Source: Actinomadura barringtoniae
Lineage (GTDB): Bacteria > Actinomycetota > Actinomycetes > Streptosporangiales > Streptosporangiaceae
Direction: 5' to 3'
Assembly (NCBI RefSeq): GCF_017573505.1
Contig: NZ_JAGEOJ010000010.1
Span: 248,001 to 312,000, forward strand
DNA: 64,000 nucleotides
The notes under the pieces were generated by a model that was not told the origin of the DNA, did not search any database, and saw only the letters and a list, made by a program, of their open reading frames with translations. Of the stretch, positions 26,155 to 34,916 are shown one piece after another. Numbering within the stretch: position 1 is the first letter of the stretch; each line of letters starts with the position of its first letter. Both the position numbers and the translations under genes were made by a program.

Positions 26155-27351
26155 GTGACCAGACTGACGGTCGACGGTGTCTACGACTACATCCGCGGGG
26201 TCTGCTTCAAGACCGGCCCGCCCGGCACGGTCGGCGCGGAGACCGAATGGTTCGTCCAGGACTCCGCCGCACCCGCCGCGCACGTCCCGATGGCCAGGGT
26301 CCGCGCCCTGCTCGACGCGGCCGGGCCGCTGCCGAACGGCAGCCTCATCACCTACGAACCGGGCGGCCAGCTGGAGCTCAGCTCCGCCCCCTACCCGGGC
26401 CTCGCCCCTCTGCACGAGGCCCTCGCCGCCGACCTGGACAGGGTCGGCGCGGTCCTCGCCGAAGCCGGCCTCGTTCTCGCCGGGCACGGCGTCGACCCGA
26501 TCCGCGAGCCGCACTTCCAGGCCGAACACCCTCGCTACACCTGCATGAGGGACTACTTCTCGGCCGGTTACGCCGATGTCGGCCAGGCCATGATGTGCTC
26601 CACCGCCTCGGTCCAGGTGTGCCTGGACATCGGCGCCGACCAGAACGACCTCCTCCGCCGCTGGCGTCTCGCGCACGCGCTCGGACCCGTCCTGGTCGCC
26701 GCGTTCGCCAACTCGCCGCTGCACGAGGGACGGCGCACCGGGCTGCGCTCCACCCGGCAGGCCATCTGGACCGACCTGGACCCGTGCCGTACGGCCGCAC
26801 CGGTCGGCGACGACCCGGCCGAGGCGTGGGCGCGGTACGCACTGGACGCGCGCGTCATGGTCATGCGCACGCCGGACGGCGGCTGGGCCGCCGACCCCGG
26901 CATGACCTTCCGGGAGTGGATCGGCAAGGGCGAGCCCGGCGAGGAGGACCTGGAGTACCACCTGTCCACGCTGTTCCCGCCCGTACGGCCGCGCGGCTGG
27001 CTGGAACTGCGCATGATCGACGCGCTGCCCGAGCCGTTCTGGCCCGTCCCGGTCGCCGTCGCGACCGCGCTGCTGGACGACCCGGTGGCCGCCGCGATCG
27101 CGCAGGCCGAGACCGAGCCGGTCGCCGGCCACTGGGAACAGGCGGCGCGCGACGGCCTCGCCGACCCCGCGCTCGCCGCCGCCGCCCGCGCCTGCTTCGA
27201 CGCCGCGCTGAACGCGCTGCCGAGGCTCGGCGCGCACGGGCTCGTGCCGCTGGTCGAGGCCTACCGGGGCCGCTACGTCGAACGCGGCCGCACCCCGGCC
27301 GACGACCAGCTGAGCCCGCTTCCCGAGGAGGAACTGTCATGGAGCCGATGA
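26155..27351 (+). CDS. egtA: Glutamate-cysteine ligase EgtA (ergothioneine biosynthesis)
   Basis: 398 residues. GTG 26155 was chosen because AAGGGGG lies five bases upstream; the frame continues upstream to a TTG. EgtA makes gamma-glutamyl-cysteine, the sulfur donor for EgtB. Visible: the GCS2-type metal/ATP segment GAETEWFVQD (about 24-33), LITYEPGGQLELSSAPYPGL, YTCMRDYFSAGYADVGQAMM and the C-terminal RPRGWLELRMIDALPEPFWP. First gene of egtABCD; the egtB start lies inside its last codons (13-base overlap). The upstream 150 bases are relatively AT-rich and probably hold the promoter. Confidence 0.92.
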   Translation: MTRLTVDGVYDYIRGVCFKTGPPGTVGAETEWFVQDSAAPAAHVPMARVRALLDAAGPLPNGSLITYEPGGQLELSSAPYPGLAPLHEALAADLDRVGAVLAEAGLVLAGHGVDPIREPHFQAEHPRYTCMRDYFSAGYADVGQAMMCSTASVQVCLDIGADQNDLLRRWRLAHALGPVLVAAFANSPLHEGRRTGLRSTRQAIWTDLDPCRTAAPVGDDPAEAWARYALDARVMVMRTPDGGWAADPGMTFREWIGKGEPGEEDLEYHLSTLFPPVRPRGWLELRMIDALPEPFWPVPVAVATALLDDPVAAAIAQAETEPVAGHWEQAARDGLADPALAAAARACFDAALNALPRLGAHGLVPLVEAYRGRYVERGRTPADDQLSPLPEEELSWSR

Positions 27352-28769
27352 GCGGCACGAGCACCGCGAGCAGGCGCACGATGCGCGGCGGGCTGGACGA
27401 GGACGCGCTCAAGGAGCTGATCGCCGAGGAACTGGGGGCGGTGCGGAACCGCAGCCTCGGACTCACGACCGACGTCCTGGACGAGGCGGACCTGGTCGGC
27501 CAGGTCTCGCCGCTGATGTCGCCGCTGGTCTGGGACCTGGCGCACGTCGGCAACTACGAGGAGCTGTGGCTGCTGCGCGCCGCGGCGGGCATCGAGCCGA
27601 TGCGGCCCGAGATCGACGGCCTGTACGACGCGTTCGAGCATCCGCGCTCGACCCGGCCGTCGCTGCCGCTGCTGCCGCCCGCCGAGGCCGGCGCCTACAT
27701 CTCCACGGTCCGCGCCAAGGTGCTGGACTCGCTGGAGAAGGTCCGCTTCGACGGCAGCGACCCGCTGACCAGGGGCGGCTTCGTGTACGGCATGGTCGTC
27801 CAGCACGAGCACATGCACGACGAGACGATGCTGGCCACCCACCAGCTCCGGAAGGGAGCGCCCGCGCTGCTGGAGCCGGTGGGGGAGATCCTCCGCACCA
27901 AGCCCGCCGGGACCGAGGTGCTGGTCGAGGCGGGCCCGTTCGAGATGGGCACCTCCGACGACCCCTGGGCGTACGACAACGAGCGTCCCGGCCACATGGT
28001 GGACGTGCCCGCGTACTACATCGACAGCGAGCCGGTCACCAACGGCGCCTACCTGGCGTTCATGGAGGCGGGCGGTTACGACGACCCGCGGTGGTGGGAC
28101 CCGCGGGGCTGGGAGTGGCGCACCTCCAGCGGCAAGCGCGCGCCCGCGTTCTGGTCCAAGGACGGCGTCAGCTGGGTGCGGCGCCGCTTCGGGCGGATGG
28201 AGGCCGTTCCGCCGGACGAGCCCGTGCAGCACGTGTGCTGGTACGAGGCGGACGCCTACGCGCGGTGGGCGGGCAAGCGGCTGCCGACCGAGGCCGAATG
28301 GGAGAAGGCGGCCCGCTGGGATCCCGTCGCCGGACGCTCGCGGCGCTTCCCCTGGGGCGACGAGTACGAGGAAGGGCGCGCCAACCTCGGCCAGCGCATG
28401 CTGCGCCCTTCGGAGGCCGGCTCGTACGAGAGCGGCGCCTCGGCCTACGGGGTGCGGCAGCTGGTCGGCGACGTGTGGGAGTGGACGTCGTCGGACTTCC
28501 ACGGTTACCCGGGCTTCCGCTCGTTCCCCTACAAGGAGTACTCGGAGGTCTTCTTCGGACCCGACTACAAGGTGCTGAAGGGCGGCTCGTGGGCGACGCA
28601 CCCGCTGGCCATCCGAGGCTCGTTCCGTAACTGGGACTACCCGATCCGGCGCCAGATCTTCACCGGGTTCCGCTGTGCCACATCGGCGGAGCCTCCTGGT
28701 CACGCCGGGGGGCGTGGGGGGTCGTCCCCCCTCGGGAAGCAGGGCGCACGGTCGGCGGTGGTCGGCTGA
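27339..28769 (+). CDS. egtB: Ergothioneine sulfoxide synthase EgtB (hercynine oxygenase)
   Basis: 476 residues from ATG 27339 (GAGGAGGAA upstream). EgtB is a non-haem iron enzyme joining gamma-Glu-Cys to hercynine with O2. The N-terminal DinB-like domain has the iron ligands: His69 (DLAHVGNYEE) and His156/His160 (QHEHMHDE). The C-terminal formylglycine-generating-enzyme-like domain (about 195-450) has GPFEMGTSDDPWAYDNERPG, GKRLPTEAEWEKAARW and LKGGSWATHP. The last 25 residues (GHAGGRGGSSPLGKQG...) are an unusual extension over a GGGGGG-TCGT-CCCCCC inverted repeat (28716-28731). The stop overlaps egtC by one base. Confidence 0.93.
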   Translation: MEPMSGTSTASRRTMRGGLDEDALKELIAEELGAVRNRSLGLTTDVLDEADLVGQVSPLMSPLVWDLAHVGNYEELWLLRAAAGIEPMRPEIDGLYDAFEHPRSTRPSLPLLPPAEAGAYISTVRAKVLDSLEKVRFDGSDPLTRGGFVYGMVVQHEHMHDETMLATHQLRKGAPALLEPVGEILRTKPAGTEVLVEAGPFEMGTSDDPWAYDNERPGHMVDVPAYYIDSEPVTNGAYLAFMEAGGYDDPRWWDPRGWEWRTSSGKRAPAFWSKDGVSWVRRRFGRMEAVPPDEPVQHVCWYEADAYARWAGKRLPTEAEWEKAARWDPVAGRSRRFPWGDEYEEGRANLGQRMLRPSEAGSYESGASAYGVRQLVGDVWEWTSSDFHGYPGFRSFPYKEYSEVFFGPDYKVLKGGSWATHPLAIRGSFRNWDYPIRRQIFTGFRCATSAEPPGHAGGRGGSSPLGKQGARSAVVG

Positions 28770-29509
28770 TGTGCCGTCACGTCGGCCATCTGGGGCCGGC
28801 GCGCACACTGGCATCGCTCATCTACGAGGGGGAGCACTCCCTTGAGAGCCAGGCGTACGCGCCGCGCATGACCCAGGGCAACCTGCTGAACGCGGACGGC
28901 TTCGGCGTCGGCTGGTATCACGGCGGCCAGGATCGCCCGGTCCGCTTCAGGCGGTCGCAGCCGCTCTGGACCGACCAGTCGTTCCGGGAGATCGCCGGGG
29001 TCACCGAGACGACCTGCGCTGTCGCGGCGCTGCGTTCGGCGACCTCCGGCTTCCCGGTGGACGAGTCGTGCGCCCAGCCGTTCCGCGCCGGGCACCGCCT
29101 GTTCAGCCACAACGGGAAGGTCGAGGACTACCCGAGCGTCGAGTGGAAGCTGCGCGAGCTGGCCGGGGACCTCGCCGAGGTCCCCGACGCCCGCGCGGCC
29201 GTCGACTCGGCGATCCTGTTCGCCCTCGCCGCACGCCGCTGGCGCGAGGGCGGCGGGCTCGGCGACGGCCTGGCCGCCGTCATCGACGCCGTGACCGGGC
29301 TGACCGGGGGCCGCTTCAACCTGCTGGCCGCCGACGGCTCCGCGCTCGCCGCCACCACCTGGGGCGACTCGCTCTTCGTCCGTACGACACCCGACGAGAT
29401 CCGGGTCGCTTCCGAACCGCTGGACGACGACGGCGGCTGGGAGCGAGTGCCCGACCGTTCGCTCGTGACCGCCGACCTTGAGTCCGGCGTCCGCATCGAC
29501 AGCCTCTGA
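28769..29509 (+). CDS. egtC: Gamma-glutamyl hercynylcysteine sulfoxide hydrolase EgtC
   Basis: 246 residues, class II glutamine amidotransferase (Ntn hydrolase) that removes glutamate from the EgtB product. Cys2 of MCRHVGHLGP becomes the N-terminal nucleophile after Met removal. Also visible: YAPRMTQGNLLNADGFGVGW, ALRSATSGFPVDESCAQPF, and the HNGKVEDY segment of the family. The start overlaps the egtB stop (TGATG) and egtD follows 13 bases downstream. All fit an egtABCD operon. Confidence 0.93.
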   Translation: MCRHVGHLGPARTLASLIYEGEHSLESQAYAPRMTQGNLLNADGFGVGWYHGGQDRPVRFRRSQPLWTDQSFREIAGVTETTCAVAALRSATSGFPVDESCAQPFRAGHRLFSHNGKVEDYPSVEWKLRELAGDLAEVPDARAAVDSAILFALAARRWREGGGLGDGLAAVIDAVTGLTGGRFNLLAADGSALAATTWGDSLFVRTTPDEIRVASEPLDDDGGWERVPDRSLVTADLESGVRIDSL

Positions 29510-29522
29510 GGAGAGATTTTCC

Positions 29523-30473
29523 GTGGATCGGTTCCTGACGGCCGACGACCTTGCCAAGACCATGCGCCTGGACGTGCGCGCCGGACTGACGAGCACGCCC
29601 AAGACCCTGCCGCCCAAGTACTTCTACGACGAGCGGGGCAGCGCGCTGTTCGAGGAGATCACCCGGCTGGAGGAGTACTACCCGACCCGGCGCGAACGGG
29701 AGATCCTCACCGCGCGGGCCCCCGAGATCGCCGCGATCACCGGCGCCGACACCCTGCTCGAACTCGGCGCCGGATCAGGGGAGAAGACACGCCTGCTCCT
29801 GGACGCCCTGCACGCCACCCTGAACACCTACGTGCCCGTCGACGTCAGCGGCGACTTCCTCGCCGAGGCCGCGGGCCAGATCGCCGCCGACCACCCGGGC
29901 GTCACCGTCCGCGCCGTCGTCGCCGACTACGAACGCCACCTGCACCTCCTACCGTCCACCGGCCGGCGGCTGATCGCGTTCCTCGGCGGAACGATCGGCA
30001 ACATGCCGCCGTCCACCCGCATCGGGTTCCTGGGGGCCCTGCGCGCCACCATGAACGACGACGACGCGCTCCTGCTGGGCGCCGACCTGGTCAAGGACGA
30101 GGACCGCCTCGTCCGCGCCTACGACGACGCCCGCGGTGTCACGGCCGAGTTCAACCGCAACGTCCTGCACGTCATCAACCGCGACCTGGACGCCGACTTC
30201 GACCCCTCGGCGTTCGAGCACGTCGCGCGCTGGAACGCCGCCGAGGAGTGGATCGAGATGCGGCTCCGCTCGACCCGCGACCGCGACGTCCACGTGAAGG
30301 GCCTCGACCTGGAGGTCCACTTCGCCGAGGGGGAGGAGATGCGCACCGAGATCTCGTCCAAGTTCCGCCCCGAACGCCTGGAGGCCGAACTGGGCGCCGC
30401 GGGCCTGAAGCTCGCCGAGCTCTGGACCGACCAGGCCGGCGACTTCTCCCTCTCCCTGGCCCGCCCCGCCTAG
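29523..30473 (+). CDS. egtD: L-histidine N-alpha-methyltransferase EgtD
   Basis: 316 residues from GTG 29523, with GAGGAGAG upstream; the length matches mycobacterial EgtD (about 321). It trimethylates histidine to hercynine using SAM, the committed step of ergothioneine synthesis. Motifs: PPKYFYDERGSALFEEITRL, the SAM loop LLELGAGSGEKTRLLLDAL, and VPVDVSGDFLAEAAGQIAA. The C-terminal WIEMRLRSTRDRDV and RTEISSKFRPERLEAELGAA are also typical. Last gene of the operon; no egtE (C-S lyase) follows. Confidence 0.95.
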   Translation: MDRFLTADDLAKTMRLDVRAGLTSTPKTLPPKYFYDERGSALFEEITRLEEYYPTRREREILTARAPEIAAITGADTLLELGAGSGEKTRLLLDALHATLNTYVPVDVSGDFLAEAAGQIAADHPGVTVRAVVADYERHLHLLPSTGRRLIAFLGGTIGNMPPSTRIGFLGALRATMNDDDALLLGADLVKDEDRLVRAYDDARGVTAEFNRNVLHVINRDLDADFDPSAFEHVARWNAAEEWIEMRLRSTRDRDVHVKGLDLEVHFAEGEEMRTEISSKFRPERLEAELGAAGLKLAELWTDQAGDFSLSLARPA

Positions 30474-30505
30474 CCCGACGAATTTGATCAAGTCTGCTGC
30501 GCGGA

Positions 30506-30543
30506 CGGTCGTGATCTTCTAGATTCGCCCGGGATCACGACCG
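30506..30543. promoter_or_regulatory. Inverted repeat between egtD and a secreted protein gene
   Basis: CGGTCGTGATC (30506-30516) and GATCACGACCG (30533-30543) are perfect 11-bp arms with a 16-base spacer, 25 bases before the start at 30569. It could terminate egtD transcripts or regulate the next gene. Confidence 0.5.
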
Positions 30544-30568
30544 CCCGACGCACAAGGATTCCCCCCAT

Positions 30569-31030
30569 ATGAAGACCCGCCTCATCACCGCCGCCGCCGC
30601 GCTCGCGGTCGCCGGCGGCGCACTGGCAGCCGCCCCCGCGCTGACGGCCTCCCACAAGACCGCCGGCGCCGCCCCGGTCGCCGCCTCCGCCCCGGCCGCG
30701 GCTCCCGCTCCGGCTCCCGCCCCGGCGGTCGCCGCCAAGGTCCAGAAGTTCGACTTCCGTCGCGGCTGGGGGACCGCCTATGGCACCAAGTCCACCAAGG
30801 TCGTCCAGGGCCGCATGTCGGACCAGCGCAACGACGAGTGGTGCATCCAGACCCGCATCGCCTGGAGCGTCAAGCGCGGCAGCGCCTTCCGGGTCTTCGA
30901 CCGCGACAGCAAGACCGTCTGCGGCGCCCTCGTCGTGGCGTTCAGGGCCACCCCCGACTACAAGGGCCGCCCCTACAAGGCCAGCCGCGTCACGGTCGGT
31001 TTCTTCCGCGTCCGCGACCCCGATTTCTGA
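30569..31030 (+). CDS. Small secreted protein, function unknown
   Basis: 153 residues. Signal peptide MKTRLITAAAALAVAGGALA with a likely cleavage near APA, then an Ala/Pro linker (about 38-58, APAPAPA) and a compact C-terminal domain of about 95 residues with two Cys (ECIQ-type region DEWCIQTRIAWSVKRG and SKTVCGALVVAFRATPDYKG) that may form a disulfide. I do not recognise the family. It has its own upstream inverted repeat and is followed by a strong terminator, so it appears monocistronic. Confidence 0.75.
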   Translation: MKTRLITAAAALAVAGGALAAAPALTASHKTAGAAPVAASAPAAAPAPAPAPAVAAKVQKFDFRRGWGTAYGTKSTKVVQGRMSDQRNDEWCIQTRIAWSVKRGSAFRVFDRDSKTVCGALVVAFRATPDYKGRPYKASRVTVGFFRVRDPDF

Positions 31031-31049
31031 CCCCGAGCAGCACAGCAGC

Positions 31050-31085
31050 GAGGCGGGTCCCGGTTTCCGGGACCCGCCTCTTCGC
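31050..31085. terminator. Strong bidirectional hairpin terminator
   Basis: GAGGCGGGTCCCGG (31050-31063) pairs perfectly with CCGGGACCCGCCTC (31067-31080), a 14-bp stem with a TTT loop, between convergent stops at 31030 and 31087. Confidence 0.85.
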
Positions 31086-31086
31086 T

Positions 31087-32262
31087 TCACCAACTGACGT
31101 CGAGCGCGCCCGAGAGCCCGGCGATCCGCTCGATCCGCCCGCCCTGCCGGAGGTCGACGACGCCCGCGCCGGTGAGCAGGTAGCGGCCCGAGGCCTCGCC
31201 GTCGAGGACCGCGGGATCCGAACCGCGAGCGCCGGGGATCGGTATCACCGACGTCTGTTGCCCTGACACGAGCGAGACCGTGATCAGCTTGCTGCCCACG
31301 GCGAGGTACTCGGTCTCCTGGCCGCGAATGCCGCGCTTGATGTAGTAGACCGCGTAGACCTGGCCCTGCCTGCCGTCGGAGCTGATCCGGACACCGGTCA
31401 GCCCGGCGTCCCGCGGCGCGGTGAGAAGGCGCGTGCTGTGGGTCCTGAGGTCGCCCTGCGGTGACCGCCCGGGATCGAGGAGCCGCGCCTCACCGCCCGG
31501 GCCGTCGAACGACACGTCGCCGAGCTGCCCGATCATCGATCGTGAGATGCCAGGGCTGGCGAGCGCGAAGGCGATGCTCCGGCCGTCGGGCGTCCACGCC
31601 AGGCTGGAGACGTACTGCGAAGCCGGGACGGTCCATGTCGTCTTCGTCCTGGCGGCCGTGTCGTAGGAGCCCATGTCGTTCTGCCCGCCGGTGCAGGAAC
31701 GCGCGTAGGCGATCTTCTTCCCGTCGGGTGACACCGCGAGATCGCGGATCGAGGAGAACGGGAACGACAGGCCGGTCGGCTGAAGGTCCTCGATGGCGCC
31801 GGACGGGGCGAGGGTGAGCCGCCTGACGTCCGCGCTGCAGGAATCGGCGGCTCTGGGGGAGACCACGACGAAGAACGTGCGCCCGTCGCCCGAGCCCGCC
31901 ACGCTCGTGAATGCCAGCCGGTGGTCGGCGACCCGCTGAGCGGCCACCTGCCGGCCGCCGTGGATCTCGCGGACCTCGAGGGTGGACGGTCTGCTCTTGG
32001 TGGCGGGCATGGCGGCCACCACGTACTTCGGTACGACCGGGGGTTTGCGCAGCGGCTTGGGGTCGTCGTGCAGGAGGTGGCGGATGCCCAGGGCGCCGGC
32101 GATCAGGATCAGCACGGCGACGGCGGTCAGGATCGGGACCAGGCGGCGTGAGGGTGTTCTGCTGCGGAACGTGTGGGTGGGGAGGGGGCGTTCCTTGTAC
32201 TCGTCGACGGTGTCGGCCGTCGCGTGCAGGGCGTCGCGGAGGCGCCTCTCGAGTTCGTTCAT
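31087..32262 (-). CDS. Membrane-anchored WD40/TolB-like propeller protein, probable sigma-factor partner
   Basis: 391 residues from ATG 32262; the frame extends upstream only as a shadow of other genes. The N-terminus is cytosolic (MNELERRLRDALHATADTVD), one membrane helix follows (about 41-61, LVPILTAVAVLILIAGALGI), and the extracytoplasmic part has TolB/WD-like blades (LAVSPDGKKIAYAR, LAWTPDGRSIAFAL, GRYLLTGAGVVDL). The start overlaps the SigE-family sigma gene by four bases. Position and layout suggest an anti-sigma or sensor role; no classical zinc anti-sigma motif is present. Confidence 0.75.
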   Translation of the reverse strand: MNELERRLRDALHATADTVDEYKERPLPTHTFRSRTPSRRLVPILTAVAVLILIAGALGIRHLLHDDPKPLRKPPVVPKYVVAAMPATKSRPSTLEVREIHGGRQVAAQRVADHRLAFTSVAGSGDGRTFFVVVSPRAADSCSADVRRLTLAPSGAIEDLQPTGLSFPFSSIRDLAVSPDGKKIAYARSCTGGQNDMGSYDTAARTKTTWTVPASQYVSSLAWTPDGRSIAFALASPGISRSMIGQLGDVSFDGPGGEARLLDPGRSPQGDLRTHSTRLLTAPRDAGLTGVRISSDGRQGQVYAVYYIKRGIRGQETEYLAVGSKLITVSLVSGQQTSVIPIPGARGSDPAVLDGEASGRYLLTGAGVVDLRQGGRIERIAGLSGALDVSW

Positions 32263-32765
32263 CGCACCTCCCCGCCCATCTCCGTGGAGAGCGCGGCGAG
32301 CGCCCTGGTCGTGGCCGACCGTACGGTGCCGGGCCTGATGCCCATCGCCGCGGCGGTCTCGGCGTCGCTGTAGCCGAGGTAGTAGCGCAGGATCAGGGCC
32401 TCGCGCTGGCGGCGCGGCAGCTGTTGGAGGGCGCGCATGAGCTCGCGGTCGTTCTGGCTGAGGAACGCGTTCGACTCGGTGGACCACACGGGCGGCCGAT
32501 CGGGCTCGGTGGGCCGCCACCTTCGTTCGCGGCGGCGCAGTTCGGTCCGGCAGCCGTTCAGGACCGCCGCCCGGACGTGGGTGAGCAGCCTGGCCTCGTC
32601 GTGCAGGCGGGGGGCCTTGTGCCGGATGCGCACGAAGACGTCCTGGACCACGTTCTCGGCCGTCGGCTCGTCCCCGACCAGGAGCACCGCCAAGCGGATC
32701 AACGCGACCTGATGCTCCTCGTAGAGGGAGGTCAGTGTCGTGCTGGAGACGGCGCCGGTGGTCAC
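32259..32765 (-). CDS. SigE-family ECF RNA polymerase sigma factor
   Basis: 168 residues. Region 2: SLYEEHQVALIRLAVLLVGD, TAENVVQDVFVRI and HVRAAVLNGCRTELRRRERR. Region 4: LQQLPRRQREALILRYYLGY and SDAETAAAMGIRPGTVRSAT. Short with no extra domains, typical of the actinobacterial SigE-like group. It lies 3 bases downstream of the SGNH lipoprotein gene and overlaps the membrane propeller gene, so all three are probably co-transcribed. Confidence 0.92.
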   Translation of the reverse strand: MTTGAVSSTTLTSLYEEHQVALIRLAVLLVGDEPTAENVVQDVFVRIRHKAPRLHDEARLLTHVRAAVLNGCRTELRRRERRWRPTEPDRPPVWSTESNAFLSQNDRELMRALQQLPRRQREALILRYYLGYSDAETAAAMGIRPGTVRSATTRALAALSTEMGGEVR

Positions 32766-32768
32766 GGG

Positions 32769-33539
32769 TCAATATTTGCGCGCGGGATGTGCCATGCCCA
32801 GGCGGCGGATGTCGTCGGCCAGCTTGGTGGCGAGGTAGCGGTGACCGTCGATGGTCGGGTGCACGCCGTCGGGCTTGATGAAGCCGGGAGCGTTCCCGGC
32901 GCCGGTGTTGCGGTTGCCGGTGATCCAGTGCTCGGCGATCGGGTCGATGAACGGGATGTGGAGCTCGGCCGCGAGGGCCCTCAGGCCGTCGCGGACGGCC
33001 AGGGCGCCCTGCGGCGGGGTGTCGTTCCCCCACATCGGGCCGATCATCAGCATCGCGGTGCCGGGCCAGCGCTGGTGGGCCCGCGTCAGCAGGGTGCGGG
33101 CGGCCTGGGTCACCTGGGGTGCGGGGTAGTGCCAGTCGTTGTGGCCGCCCGAGACGACCAGCATGTCGGGTGCGGGGCGCCAGCCGAGCTGGGCCTCGAA
33201 GAGCTCGCCGAACGCGTCCTTGGCCCGGGTTCCGCTGAGCCGCGGCGTGCCGCCGGCGACGAACCCGGTGCCCGCCCGGCCGCCCGCGATGACCTGCCAG
33301 CCGAGCAGCCGCGCCGCCGCGGGCGCGTAGGTGTTCTCCGGCTGGCTGCCGCGCTCGCCGACGGTGTAGCTGTCGCCGAGGAACATCACGACCGGCGGGG
33401 CCGACGGGCCGGCCTTGACGGGCGCGGCCTTGTGCTCGACCTTGCCGCCCAGGCCGCCGCCGCAGCCGGTCATCGCCAGGAGAAGACCGAGGCACAGCGA
33501 AGCGAGCGCCGCGCCGCGGCGGCCGCGGCGAGATGTCAT
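32769..33539 (-). CDS. SGNH/GDSL-hydrolase lipoprotein
   Basis: 256 residues from ATG 33539. The N-terminal signal ends in LLLAMTGCGG, a lipobox-like site that would attach lipid to Cys. Catalytic blocks are clear: block I FLGDSYTVGERG (Ser), block III SGGHNDWHYP, block V DGVHPTIDGH (Asp and His). It probably cleaves ester groups on a surface polysaccharide or other exported substrate. It is divergent from an acyltransferase-3 gene, a common pairing for adding and removing O-acyl groups. Downstream sigma/partner genes are 3 bases away. Confidence 0.87.
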   Translation of the reverse strand: MTSRRGRRGAALASLCLGLLLAMTGCGGGLGGKVEHKAAPVKAGPSAPPVVMFLGDSYTVGERGSQPENTYAPAAARLLGWQVIAGGRAGTGFVAGGTPRLSGTRAKDAFGELFEAQLGWRPAPDMLVVSGGHNDWHYPAPQVTQAARTLLTRAHQRWPGTAMLMIGPMWGNDTPPQGALAVRDGLRALAAELHIPFIDPIAEHWITGNRNTGAGNAPGFIKPDGVHPTIDGHRYLATKLADDIRRLGMAHPARKY

Positions 33540-33675
33540 GGAGGGACCACCTGTTTCCTGAGGGTGTGGCCGCATATTAGCGAGATCGCCATAACGGCGT
33601 CTTAAACACGTGCCGTTCACCGTGGGCTCACGCTGCGGTACCCGTCCGGCCACCCGCCACCGAGAGGGTTCCGCG

Positions 33676-34812
33676 GTGACACGACGCGACCGGCTCCGGG
33701 AGCTGGACCTGCTGCGCTTCGTCGCGGCGCTCTCGGTGGTCCTGTTCCACTTCACCGGCTTCAACGGACCCGGTCCCTGGCCCCACCCGTCCCGCGAGCT
33801 CTTCCCCGCGATGGCGCACCTCACGCGCTACGGGTATCTGGGCGTCGACCTGTTCTTCATGATCAGCGGGTTCGTCATCCTGATGAGCGCGTGGGGGCGG
33901 TCGCCCGGCGAGTTCGTGGTGTCGCGGCTGGTGCGGCTGATGCCCGCGTACTGGGTCGGGGTGCTGCTCGGCGCGACCCTCTACGCCACCGCGAAGCTGG
34001 GGAACGGCGCGCCCGGCCTCATCATCCCCAACCTCACGATGCTGCAGGGCGGGCTCGGCGTGGAGAACGTCGACGCCGTCTTCTGGACGCTCTGGGTGGA
34101 GCTGCACTTCTACGTGCTGATCGCGTTCCTGTCGGTGTTCGGCATCACCTACCGCAACTGCCTGGTCTTCATGACGGCCTGGATGTTCTTCGGCGTCTTC
34201 GCCGACGAGGCCGACAGCAAGTTCCTGAAGATCATGCTGGTACCGACCTGGAGCCCGTACTTCATCGCGGGCATGGCGCTGTTCCTGATCTACCGCTTCG
34301 GGCCGACGCTGCTGCTGTGGGGGTACGTGGTGGTCGGCTGGCTCCTCGCCCTCTTCTGGGGCGCCTGGCGTACCGAGGCCGCGTTCAAGGGCGCGAACGA
34401 GAACGTGGTCGGCGTCGCCGTCACCCTGATCTTCATCGTGATGATCCTGGTGGCCACGGGCAAGCTCAGATGGCTGCGATGGCGCGGGCTGACCGTGCTC
34501 GGCGCGCTCACCTATCCGCTCTATCTGACGCATTCGCAGATCGCGCTCCCGGTGCTGGACGCCGCCTACCCGGGCATGAACCGCTGGGCGGCACTGGCCC
34601 TGGTCATCGGGGTGTCCATGCTGACGGCGTACGCGGTCTACCGGCTGGTCGAGAAGCCGGGGCAGAAGTGGTTCAAGGACCAGCTCCGCAAGTCCCTGGC
34701 GCCGCTCCGTCCCCCGGCTCCCGAGCCCGCGGTTCCGGCGGTGCCCGCACCCCGGCGGGTCGAGCCCGAGCCCGTTCCGTTCACGCCGACGGGGCCCGCC
34801 GAACGGGTCTGA
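33676..34812 (+). CDS. Acyltransferase 3 (OafA/YrhL-type) membrane protein
   Basis: 378 residues; GTG 33676 was chosen for the upstream GAGAGGG. About 10 membrane helices. Family motifs: RELDLLRFVAALSVVLFHFT (catalytic-type His), YLGVDLFFMISGFVILMSAW, SRLVRLMPAYWVGV, and FWTLWVELHFYVL. Such enzymes O-acylate exported carbohydrates using cytosolic acyl-CoA. The C-terminal 45 residues are a cytosolic Pro/Glu/Val tail (PAPEPAVPAVPAPR). Divergent from the SGNH hydrolase lipoprotein, suggesting related substrates. Confidence 0.9.
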   Translation: MTRRDRLRELDLLRFVAALSVVLFHFTGFNGPGPWPHPSRELFPAMAHLTRYGYLGVDLFFMISGFVILMSAWGRSPGEFVVSRLVRLMPAYWVGVLLGATLYATAKLGNGAPGLIIPNLTMLQGGLGVENVDAVFWTLWVELHFYVLIAFLSVFGITYRNCLVFMTAWMFFGVFADEADSKFLKIMLVPTWSPYFIAGMALFLIYRFGPTLLLWGYVVVGWLLALFWGAWRTEAAFKGANENVVGVAVTLIFIVMILVATGKLRWLRWRGLTVLGALTYPLYLTHSQIALPVLDAAYPGMNRWAALALVIGVSMLTAYAVYRLVEKPGQKWFKDQLRKSLAPLRPPAPEPAVPAVPAPRRVEPEPVPFTPTGPAERV

Positions 34813-34916
34813 CCCACCGGTCACGCCCGCCGAGTGTGACGCCTTACCTACTCCGTGCACTTCCCTTGGGGCCTGGTCTCCGTCGTAGGGTGGATTTTCA
34901 CGCACCTGGTTGATCC

